Assembly: GCA_019055375.1 (NCBI GenBank) | Contig: JAHQIW010003770.1 | Span: forward strand, 1 to 64,000 | DNA from: Parelaphostrongylus tenuis | Taxonomy: Eukaryota > Nematoda > Chromadorea > Rhabditida > Metastrongylidae | Direction: 5' to 3' | Length of the DNA stretch: 64,000 nt | Shown: one piece after another, positions 32,913 to 42,819 of the stretch | How the letters are laid out: each line of letters starts with the position of its first letter | Numbering within the stretch: the stretch's first letter is position 1 | Notes under the pieces: model-generated | Database searches by the model: none | What the model saw: the letters and a program-made list of their open reading frames with translations, nothing else | Told to the model about the DNA's origin: nothing | Position numbers and translations under genes: made by a program

Positions 32913-33890
32913 GCCACGCGCGATTTTCGTTACTTCACTAGAGTTTTCCCCGTTTCGAAGAAAGTCTTGGGTTTCTCCTATGCTTTTGATGCTCTATGCT
33001 TCTCTGTATATTTTCTCATGTTTTTTATGCGCATAAAATTTTTATGTTAGAGAAAAAGCGCTCGTTTGTTACGTCATCGTCCAATTGCTGGCATTCAATC
33101 GATTGTTAAAAGTCGTACGAAGAATACTATTATATAAATCTTCTAATTTGATACCCATTTTATCACTTGAAATCCTAAAAGTCTAAATACTGGGGTTTGC
33201 AGTGTGACAGAATGTTTTAAGCCTTTATGATGTCTGTTATGGCACTTCCACTGCTAAACGTACGTTTCGGCTGGGCTAGCAAATCTCATCAGTAGCCCAT
33301 ACCATTCGGCTATCCGACATCTATCATAGGGAATTGACGCCGAACATGTTACTCTCTGTTTAAGGCGAAAGGACCACTTAGCGTGATGTTCTTTCTAAGC
33401 AATTGATTGTTGATTATTGTTTGCCTGGCTTACGGCTTACGCCAGTATAGAGCTTGCTGTAATGATTACTAATAACTCAGCTATGAATCAGAAACAAGGC
33501 GAACTGCTCCGAAGGCGAAACGTAGTCATTTTTTCGTTGCTACATCGCACTAGGAAGGTTTTTCCAAAGAGCAAACCTATCTTTAGAATCGCCTTTTTTG
33601 AAACTACCGTATGACCACGAAAACTCCACTGAAAGAAGCTCTGTCTGACAAAAAAAAACCATTTAAAGGCCGGTGTATTATGAATGATACATGCGGCCCC
33701 AGATGATTGAGTACCACGAGGAAAATTGAAAATTTTTCTGCTGCTGAACCCACATAGTTAGAGATTTGGAACCATTTTGTTACCATTAGGAGAGTATGTA
33801 AGATTAGCTAGAAGTGAAAAAAAAGTATGCCAGGGCCACCCCTTGTAAATTGGTCTCACAATTAAGGGGCAAGCAGTTCTCACCCATCTT

Positions 33891-34192
33891 TAACCCTTTG
33901 GACAGCGTGGATCCCCGACCTCTGCGTCTCTGACTGGCAACTCCGACGATCTGCTCCACCTCCTCGCCATGTCTGACCTTCAGTGTGGTGCGTCTAACAA
34001 TGACAAGCTGTTGCGCCTAACCATGGCATGCTATTGCCGCTAACAATGCTGACTGTTGCTGGAACCATGGCATGCTATTGCGTCCAATAATGACACGCTG
34101 GGTGTCAGAGATGCGGCGGACGTGGAGCAGACCTTCCAGAGTTGCCAGTTAGTCATGCAGAGGCCGTGGGTCTCCCGGTCGAAAGCGTTAAG
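33891..34192. mobile_element. Foldback MITE, family A, long form (unit 2)
   Basis: Orthologous to 2031-2329, with the same arms and tandem spacer. The left terminus is better preserved here (AACCCTTTGG), which fits the family end AACCCTTTCGGGACCG. Confidence 0.75.
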
Positions 34193-35140
34193 GTTACCAG
34201 AATAAGCCGGATTATTTCCACATTTTTGAACAATTCTTTCCTTTTTAAACCAAGTTTCTCCCGAATTTTTCAATTTCAATGAGTAAGAATCAAAATTATA
34301 AAGGCCTTTAGATTCCCTTACGGCCGGCATCGCCACTGTCCTGTTGGGGAAGAGGGAGGGGGAGGACTGGGTGGACTCTATGGGAAGGGCCTCGCACTCG
34401 TCGCACTCGGCGCGATGCACGCGATTTCCGTCATCTAATCAGGATTCTTTCTCGTTTGAAGGAATTTTAGGCATTTTTTCTCTGGAAATTTTTGTACTAG
34501 ACGATTTTCTCGACACCTTCATGTGCTCTTGGTCCATATAGAACTCTAATATGTGAAGAAAGCCGCCGGTTTATCACGCAGTCATGCTGCTCTTTCAGTC
34601 GATTGATTGTAATGAAATGTGAGAAGGATAATACGGCATAACTTCTTTCGTCTTGATATTCCCTCACTCCGTACAATATCCGGATGACGTCATAGTGAAT
34701 GAAGATCAAGAAATACTTAACAGTTGGTCAAAAATGATCCCCCACCCCTCCCACTCAATTCGATGTCACTTCGTCGGTCGGTAGCTCTCGGCGAATCCTC
34801 GATTATTTAGCATCTTAGGAGTTGGCGCCGAATTAATTCTACGGCTTTTTTCTGTTGCTATCCTTTGGTATTGATTTTTCGTATATTCCCACATAGAGAA
34901 TTAGATTCTTTTTGCAGAGATGTGATTTTTCCGTTGGAAAATACGGATTTTTAGAGGATATATGCGTTTTTTCTTCGCTGGAAATACCTTTATGGAAGTC
35001 TTCACAGCTACGTGCCATCTTTTCTTGATGATGCAATCTCCAGTCATCTAATCTTACTTATTATTACTATCAAATCCGCTGTGATGTTGAAGCGGCGCGG
35101 GCAATTAGTCTGAAGCGAAGTGAAGTGTTCTATTCGTTAT

Positions 35141-35620
35141 GCCTGATAGTCATTTTTCGAGCCATGCACGTAGCCTGTTATAGGGCAGACTTGTAGAGCC
35201 TGAGACACGTGTTTCGACCTTGACAGTCTCATCAGTCGGACGGTATACCCTACCCTTCGTCTTTGTTTTCGCCAATTCTCTCTGGGGAACCGAACCCCTC
35301 ATGCACTTTTGGCGAGAACGAACGTTTTGCACGTTCTATTAAGTGAAAATATCACTGAATGGACAGTGTTGTACACTCGATTGTTCTTGGCTGGTATCGT
35401 TGATTCATCTATCATACCTTTCGTTTCAAGGGGTTTTTTTTTTGAGACTAACTTCGCCAACTCTATATAAGGGGTTGGGTTTCCCCGAAAGGATTGGCAA
35501 AAAAAGATGAGGGTACGCCTGAGTTATGAAACTGTCAAGGCCGAAACATGTGTCTTATCAGGCTCTATAAGTCAGCCCTATAACGGATCACGTGCATGGC
35601 TCAAAAAATGACTGTCAGGC
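35141..35620. mobile_element. Foldback element, family B (unit 2)
   Basis: Orthologue of 3265-3685 with a longer spacer (about 480 bases overall). Both arms and the GCCTGA / TCAGGC termini are kept. Confidence 0.75.
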
Positions 35621-35900
35621 ATATTGAGATTTGAGCGTAGTCGTAAGAGAACACTCGAAGCGAAAGGTGTTCTATTCGTTTAGTATTGAAATCTCCATTT
35701 CTCAAGCTATCGAAGGAGTATTGAAATTCCGGTAATAGTGCTTTATTTAATGAGTAAATCAAGCAAAACGAGTGGAAAACACACCGCACGGCTAATCTGA
35801 AACGGAATTCTCTCTTCGTCTTACAGCGTAATAAGAAAACCTATCCAGAAACTAGTTTTCTGGTTGAATTTTTTGTTTTCTCAACTATCAAATGAGTATT

Positions 35901-36031
35901 AACCCTTTCGGGACCGTGAACCCAACCCCCTGCGTCTCTAATTCCGTTCGTGTCCCCAGCGTCCCACTGTTAGACGCAAGGCGCTGGGGGTTAGAGACGC
36001 AGGGGGTTGGGTCCGTGGTCCCGCAGGTGTT
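35901..36031. mobile_element. Foldback MITE, family A, short form (unit 2)
   Basis: Orthologue of 3967-4116, about 20 bases shorter at the centre. The arms are close to perfect complements (CCCAACCCCCTGCGTCTCTA and its complement). Confidence 0.8.
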
Positions 36032-36173
36032 GAAAGTCTAATAAGAAATGCGTGACCGGCCAAAAAAAGCCCACTAAAAGCCAAGTGTATCGCATAGAGT
36101 CCACGCCATCTTCATAGAGTTGAGATTTTCTTCAGAAACAGCGCGCGTCGTTCACACTTGTTCGCTGTGTACT

Positions 36174-36207
36174 TGTTTACTGTTTACTAGTTTGTTTACG
36201 TGTTTAC
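36174..36207 (+). promoter_or_regulatory. Cluster of four TGTTTAC motifs (FOXO/forkhead type), unit 2
   Basis: Sites lie at 36174-36180, 36181-36187, 36193-36199 and 36201-36207. One of the unit 1 sites has mutated to TGTGTAC here, but a new one has appeared, so the count of four is kept. The block sits at the same distance before the unit 2 candidate exon. Confidence 0.4.
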
Positions 36208-36347
36208 ACTTGCAGCACTTGTATAGCTACAACTTTATACTTAGTATTATTTGTAAGATCTGATGCGGTTGAAGTCGTTGCTATCGAAATCGATAGTGAT
36301 GGTCTATCTTGTCATCTCTTGAGAAATATTCTCCTTTACAGTTCGAA

Positions 36348-36410
36348 ATGGCGGCCCCTTCAGCTCCTGAAGTCGATGGCGAAGAAGGACGCAATCTGAT
36401 ACGAAACCCG
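36348..36410 (+). CDS. Candidate first coding exon, 21 codons, unknown gene (unit 2)
   Basis: This is the unit 2 counterpart of the exon at 4434, with the same acceptor, start, length, frame and GTAAGA donor. Two replacements distinguish it (S to R and S to N near the end). Because copy 2 of sti-1 has lost its own exon 1 donor, this is the only intact ATG exon upstream of that copy that could feed exon 2, though the exon 2 frameshift would still interrupt it. Confidence 0.4.
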
Positions 36411-38568
36411 GTAAGATTTCAGAGCAAACATTATGCCGAGAATTTCTAGGGAATGGAGCGCTTACGTTTTGAGCTCATTTTTCCGTAAATTTTACAGTTA
36501 TTCAAATTTTCTCAACCCTCGGAAGCTCTACCGTTTTCAGCAACATAACTGCCTTAGGGGTTCTTTTCCGTTGTAGGTCGACAAACCTAAAAGTGACCTC
36601 ATTCGCTGGACAGGAAGCTTTCATAGGAGTATTAGTAACCATTCGAAAGCTGAGACTTCGAACTACAACCCACGTCGCCGGTTTTTCAAAACACCCATTT
36701 ATAACATTGTGATGTCCACGCAAAACTATGTCCCATACGCGCATCTTTCTCGTCGACAGAGCTCTTCCAGTGGACTATTAGCAATCATTCGATAGCGTAT
36801 TTGTTGAATTTCCTTCTGTATTAACGTCAGAGAAAGGCTTTTTGAAATTGGCGACGTCGGGCTGTAGCTGGGAATCTCAGCTCTCGAAGGATTATGAACA
36901 CTCTTATGAAAAGTTCTTGTCCAGAGAATGGGGTCGGTTTTTCATTTGTCCTCTCATATTGAAAAGAACTCTTAGGGCTTTAACCCACTGTGGGCGCAAC
37001 GTAATCGATTTCGCCAGTGGCGCGCGATTTTCGGTTTTCAAGGAAGATTTTTTCCTTTGTTCTGAAAAATACTTCAGATTCTTTGTGCCGATTTGATAGA
37101 ACATGATTTTCTCTACAGATTTATGTACTTTTTGTACATATATAACTTCCTGTATAAAGAAAACTCCGAATGTCAAGTGTGGTTTTATTTGCGCTCTCCC
37201 AATGCGCTAAGGAAACTTTTTCGATAACCACTTTACGTTCCAAATTTGCCGAGATTTGAGCTATGGAATGAGCTCAGTGTAGGCCAACGAAAGGAGGTCC
37301 ACAGACTTCAGCTAGGCAAATAAGGCAACTGAATGTGAAACATAATTGATTGTAGCTACTGCAGCGTAACAGAAAGGCCTTTGTGAAAGCCAGGCTAAGT
37401 GTCAGAATGCCCGAGATTAAAGCTTTCAAATGATTGTTTGCATTTTAGACTAAAAGCTTTATCCAGCAAAAAAGACCTCTGGGACTTTGAAGGTCGAAAT
37501 TCGTCCCGAAAACGTCAAGCCGTGGAATCGCAGTTGTTGTTGTTGCGCGCCGGCGCGATTCTCCTCATTTGAATGGGATGTTTTCCCCTTTCGTTTCGAG
37601 AAAAATTCCAAATTTCCCTCAAACTTCAATTATCTATGTTTCTCTATGTATTTTCTGCTGTTTTTTGTCCTATAGGACTTTTGTAAGTGATGAAAAGAGC
37701 TGCTTTTTCGACAGTGATACGGCGCATTTCATGCCATTCACTCATCACTTCAATAATTTTTCATTACTACTGTACTTTAGGAGTTGGGACTGCTTGAACT
37801 GTAGAACTGACTTTATTCCAAAGATTCTATAAGTTTTTTTGGCTTTATAAGCTTTTAATTCTGTTTCATATCATCATCAAACCTGCTGTGATATTCAAGC
37901 CACAGGCTAACTACTCGGGAGGTGAAGCGTGATTTTGTCATCGCTATCACAGTGCGCTGTAAAAGCGTTCCGAGAAACCAAATACATGTTAGAATCTCCA
38001 TTTCTCAAGCTATCAAATGACTACTGAAAGTCCAGTGAAGATGCTCTGTCCGACGAAAAAGGCCTCCTCACAACAGTGCGTACAAAGCTACGCACCCCCC
38101 TTCCCCCTAGCAGAATTTATTAAGAAAAGTTTCTTTACATGTTACGAAGGCTAAGCTATCCACGTCCACTCGTACCACCACGTATATAACCGTCCAGCCA
38201 TCGAACAATCTGAAGGAGAAATCAGCAGAACTCCATTTTTTGCCCCGTCGCTTGCCAATATTTCGGGAGACATAGGAGTGGAATCAAACCTGTTGGTGCT
38301 CTTCTAGTTTGAGCAGGTTTGGCTGGTCTTCCTTGCTTAGAAATGCCCAAGCTTTTTCACTACCTGGGATGTACTACATGGATAGGGCTCAACGCTTTAT
38401 GTTACACTTTGAACGCTATGGTCGCTATTAATGTCGATCTTAGGGGAAACAATTAGAGGATTGATCTACTGGAGAATAAGGGATAAAATGTTCGGTATTG
38501 ATCCAGTCATCGAAAGGCGTCCATTCGAGTTTTACTGAGCAGTTTAGAGGGTGAATTGAGGGCTTATT

Positions 38569-38770
38569 CGACGTATGAGCGCTGTGGCGCAGTGGTTCGA
38601 GGTGCTAAGCGACCCATATGTGGCCGATCAGTCGACGTTTGATGGTTCGATCCTCTGCTCAAGGCTCATTAAGCCCTCTATCTTTTCGATGTCGGTGACT
38701 AGAAGCAAATGTAGGGCGCATCCTTCAGAGATTCATCAACGCCTATACAAGGGTTTATAGAGGCTTATCA
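38569..38770 (+). mobile_element. tRNA-derived SINE (unit 2)
   Basis: A box TGGCGCAGTGG at 38584-38594 and B box GGTTCGATCCT at 38644-38654, both consensus. The body is shorter than in unit 1 because of a deletion of about 30 bases near 38742. Confidence 0.7.
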
Positions 38771-39867
38771 ATGGTTTAATTGGTCTCGGCAGCACTTGAA
38801 TCCGGGCAATACTCGTGTTGCATGAAACAAACGGTTTTTCTCTCAGCACAATTCTATAGACAGATTTCTAAGTGTTATATGTCAAAATAAACGCCAGAAG
38901 CTCCTCTAAACGTTAGTAAAAACAAAAACTCAAATGCATGGGAAATAATTGAGAAAAGCGAGAAAATTCGGGAAGTTTCTTACCAACCCAATATCTGAGA
39001 TTTCCTCTTCAATTTCTTGCAGGTTTTGTACGGCGTCGAAATCTCCACCTGAAATGGCAACTGCACAAGAGCAGTTAATAGCTCAGGGATTTCTCGAAAA
39101 TTTGGTGGTTATGTCTAACTTTCTCTTTCATTCTTTCAGACTGTGGTCGAGAAGATCCTGGAAATGCTGCGTACAAGCTGAAGGACTTTAAAGAAGCCCA
39201 CAAACACTATGATAAGGCTATTGAACTGGACCCTTCCAACATCACATTTTATACTAATAAAGCAGGTAAGTCGGATAATCTTTTTATCCATCAGCTCTAC
39301 TTTGCTTATAAGATTTGGATGCTGAATATAAGCGGAAATGCTTCTATAAGAGATTTTCAGCGGCCTATTTCGAAGAGCACAAATACGACGATTGTGTAGA
39401 GATCTGTAAGAAAGCTGTTGAAATTGGACGTGAGCAACGTGCTGACTTCAAGCTGATAGCGAAGTTTGTTTAGTGGACTTTATTTTTAAGATTTTACAGG
39501 ACAAAATTTCAGATTTCTATACGTTTTAGATTTTAGAAAATTCTTTATTTGGATTTAGTCCTTCCAAGACAAGATGTATTCAGTTGGGTGCGCGACTTTC
39601 TAGAGGTCTTTCGCGCTGGAGAAGCCTATTACCTTAGATTTGTGGTACTTATGTTTAGCACTTTGTTTTCTGTCTTCTCAGTGTTTTTTGCACTGTGTGG
39701 ATCCCAGTCCTTCTAGCATTCAATTCGCTTTATCGTCTTATTGTTCTTCTCGTCTTTTTGTCTGGTCTTCTTTATGAATTTCCGCGGAACACTGGTCGAG
39801 ACCATTCTTCTCGCAATCTTGTAGGTAGCTGAGCTAAGGCGTTCACTTGATTGACGGTTGAGGAATG

Positions 39868-39958
39868 TTAGGGGAAGGGATCTAGCCAGTGTATCGCTTG
39901 TCACCTCGCTTTCGGGTATACTGCACCACTAACCACTGCGCTACTCGGTCCTCCCGTT
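39868..39958 (-). mobile_element. tRNA-derived SINE head (unit 2), sti-1 intron 3
   Basis: On the minus strand an A box TAGCGCAGTGG lies at 39933-39943, with the same weakened B box near 39881. Orthologous to 8170-8262. Confidence 0.6.
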
Positions 39959-40089
39959 TCTGTATAAACATCAGAAACAGATATTCCACAGGCTGAGGGT
40001 CTCTCGATGCGTAGAGAGTTTTGTTCTTGTACAAACTGTACTTGTTCTTTTACTGGTAAAAGCACTTTTGAGTTTACGCGGTAGTTAGG

Positions 40090-40380
40090 CAGAGATTATT
40101 GGTGGGCTGTGTACAGTGGTTAGACATGCTCTGCGGCGCGAGCGTGGTTAAATAATGGCTCGATCCCGTACTCTAACCTCACGAGGCTTTCCATCCCACC
40201 GAGGTCGTTGAATTGGTTTCAAACTTGTCTGGAAGGGTAGCAGCACTGGTGTAATAGATCCGTAGGCCACCGCGAATTTGTGAAGGCCAAATATGTATTC
40301 AGTCGTCTTTAACGATGTTTGATGAAATGGAATGCATGATGCATACCTTAGCGGTTGATCAACGCCGAGCATCATTTCAT
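40090..40380 (+). mobile_element. tRNA-derived SINE (unit 2), sti-1 intron 3
   Basis: Orthologue of 8395-8680, with B box GGCTCGATCCC at 40157-40167 and the same tail. It is very similar to unit 1, in line with the high identity of the following sti-1 exons. Confidence 0.65.
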
Positions 40381-40540
40381 GAGGAAAACAAGCATAGAGT
40401 GTTGTATGTTGAGACCGTCTGCAAATATCATCGCTGGATTGTGCTACGTCTTCCACGTCCAGACGCAGTGTCCTTCCCACTGCTGAGTTTTTTTTACATG
40501 GAATAGGTAAGAAGTAGCTAACTTTTTCTTCCACAGGACA

Positions 40541-42495
40541 ATGGCCAGAGCTGGAAATGCGTATTCGAAGGCAGGGGACCTCAAAGAGGCTTTGAATTGG
40601 TACGAAAAGTCCGTATCTGAGTTTAGAGATCCGGTGAGTATGACTAGATTTCCTCGACCTTGTGTAACAGTTTTCTACTTGTTCCGCTTTACTGATGTAT
40701 ATTATTGAATATTTTGAATTTTTTTGAAGGAGACGGTGAAGAAGGCGAAAGAATTGGAGAAAGAGATAAAAGAACGCGAACGTGTTGCTTACATCAACCC
40801 AGAAATAGCTCAAGAAGAGAAGAATTTAGGGAACGAGAAATTCAAGGTGATTTGGGTCGTGTGGTCACTCAACATAGTCTATGTACCTGGAAATTTCGTT
40901 TCAGAATGGAGATTATCCTGGTGCCATGAAACATTACAATGAAGCAGTCAAACGTGATCCAGATAACGCTGTACTCTACTCGAATCGTGCTGCTTGTTAT
41001 ACGAAACTCATGGAATTCCAACGTGCATTAGATGACTGTGAGAACTGCATCAAACGTGATCCAAAATTTAGTGAGTTTCTTTCGACAGCTCCTCACTGAC
41101 GTTCTCTTTTCATCTGTTCAAAACATGCAGAGAGATTTCTGATACTGTCACATATAATTTCTAGCTAAGTGCTCATTTTAACGATTTTCTTTCGTGGGTG
41201 GGGCGAAGGATATATTCTGTGAGAAGGTGGAAGCGTAGACGTAGAGGTAGTGATGTCTCTCAGTACTAACAAGGTGCTCTCAATCCAGCCCAGCAGATTT
41301 TCCATTTTTTCTCGGTCGACAAATTGCTTGCAGCGTTCTCTGGGAATCTCTGATCAGCCCAAAAAGCTCAAAAATGTTGTAATACGGCTACCGAGAGATT
41401 CCAGGGCAAATCGACTACGTCATCATGCAGCCAATTTGTAAAGAACCGCCCAGTAAAAGCTCTACCCGTATGCAAATGCGAAGTGCTTCGGTTGTTGGAA
41501 TCCGTACAGCATGTGTATTGTTCAGTCGTGTTGGAGAAAAATGTATCATGAACTTTTATCACCTGTGCTAACTATTGGTTCATACGAAAAATGCGACATC
41601 TTCGAGTGCGGTGTATCAGGAAGCAAGGCGCTACATCGATTTCTTATCTTAGCACTCTTTCCCAGTCAGTCAATGAACGCCCTAGAGAACGTTTCAGCTT
41701 GACAACCTTGAAATTTCCAAGAAAAATCGCCTCGACAGGCTACGGCCTCAGCATTGCTGACTGGCAACTCGGGACGGTGTGCTCCCCTCCCCTGCATTTC
41801 TAACCCCCCAGCGCGCTGCGTCTGACATTGGCACGCTGGGAGTTAAAAATGTCTAGGTGTGGCAGACCGCTCACAATTGCCACTTAGAGATGCAGTGCCC
41901 GCGAGTCCACAGTCCCGGAAGGGATAGTTGTTCTCGTAGTTGGGCGATCACTATTGGTATGCATCACAAACACATGTTTGAGTCTGAGAAAGTTGTTATT
42001 CATATTCATGGCATTCTAGTCAAAGGATATATCCGAAAGGGAGCTGTATTGACTGCCATGCGTGAGTGGACAAAAGCGAAGCGTGCATACGAGGATGCTC
42101 TGACAATAGATCCCTCCAACGTTGAGGCGATTGAAGGACTGCGCAACTGTTTCCGTAGTAACGACGAAGATCCAGAAAAGGTTTTCAGATAGATGAAATA
42201 TCAATGAACGTGATAAATGCAGCATTTCATGACGCTTATTCCAGGCTCGTGAGCGAGCGTTGGAAGACCCTGAAATGCAAGCCATTCTACGTGATCCTGG
42301 TATGCGGCTGTTACTGGAACAAATGAGTGAGGTTAGTATGGAGTAAGCGGTTTAGGTTTGACTATTAGGATAATGCTTTGCATGACTCCAAGATGTTTTA
42401 AGGATCCTGGGGCAGTCAGAGAACACCTTCAAAATCCTGACATTGCCGCCAAACTTCTGAAGCTACGTGAAGCAGGTATAATCCAGATGAGGTAA
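40541..42495 (+). CDS. Residual open frame of sti-1 copy 2: TPR2B-DP half, exons 4-9
   Basis: This has the same architecture as the copy 1 residual frame: 238 residues from the Met near the start of exon 4 to the stop at 42493. Exon 4 is identical between copies. Across exons 4-9 I count about 13 nucleotide differences, of which about five are synonymous and eight are replacements. The TPR2B signature residues and the DP domain are undamaged. Introns 4 and 5 are also identical or nearly so, so high similarity alone does not prove selection; recent conversion could explain it. The open frame actually extends further upstream into exon 3 and the second half of exon 2. Confidence 0.4.
41739..41927. 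mobile_element. Foldback MITE, family A, inside sti-1 copy 2 intron 6, left end deleted
   Basis: The right end and body match 10460-10667, but the left terminus is missing. It begins at GCTACGGCC, directly joined to upstream intron sequence. The missing part corresponds to a roughly 0.39 kb block present only in unit 1. Confidence 0.65.
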
Positions 42496-42730
42496 ACTGC
42501 GTGATACTTGCGTAAGACCATTCAAATTCTTTCCGAACATCTTATGATTCATGTCTCGGTGTAGATTGTTATTAGATGAATTCACAATGTGCCCACATCA
42601 CTTAAACTTTGTTGCATTCTCGAGACATTTTGTTACTACGGTACTACCATTGATGGTCATCAGCTTTTTTGACTCGATCTATGTGGAGACTGGTTTTTAT
42701 CGTGTCGTTCTTTTTGTTTATCTGCTACAC

Positions 42731-42736
42731 AATAAA
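42731..42736 (+). terminator. Poly(A) signal AATAAA of sti-1 copy 2
   Basis: AATAAA lies 236 bases after the stop at 42493-42495, in the same context as in copy 1. The 3' UTR is strongly conserved between the copies. Confidence 0.6.
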
Positions 42737-42819
42737 TATTCGTAATAATCACTCTATGGTTGTGATATGGGTTTTGGTTATTTATTAGATTCAAATACAA
42801 CATAATGCGATACTAAGTA

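Larger units (their letters stand above)
32860..38110. repeat. Degenerate repeat field (unit 2)
   Basis: Collinear counterpart of 1010-6210, with the same repeat themes. Examples are 32920-33120, 33480-33670, 34410-34620, 35640-35830, 37020-37230, 37550-37740 and 37910-38090. Related material reappears around 31130-31860 and 61860-62560, so the junction between units lies inside this repeat family. No gene recognised apart from the candidate exon at 36348. Confidence 0.65.
39054..42495 (+). pseudogene. sti-1: sti-1 (Hop/STI1 co-chaperone), copy 2, lost exon 1 donor and exon 2 frameshift
   Basis: Exons: 39054-39074, 39140-39265, 39361-39463, 40537-40633, 40730-40846, 40905-41070, 42020-42180, 42245-42331 and 42403-42495. 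The exon 1 donor is TT where copy 1 has GT. Reading through the short intron shifts frame and stops at 39189. Exon 2 lacks one base (GGAAAT for GGGAAAT), giving TGA at 39179 if spliced. The conserved AVAEKNLGN motif is also eroded here by A-to-T, A-to-V and N-to-I changes. From mid exon 2 onward it is intact. Exon 3 is the full 103 nt that copy 1 lacks ([15 protein letters not shown]). At several exon 6-7 sites where the copies differ, copy 2 keeps the residue I recall from Caenorhabditis. The lesions differ from those of copy 1, so they arose independently. Confidence 0.93.

Noticed and set aside
40148..40813. 221-codon minus-strand frame
   Set aside because: It is antisense to sti-1 exons 4 and 5 and a SINE. 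The unit 1 version is split by stops. It is a shadow of the plus-strand coding sequence.
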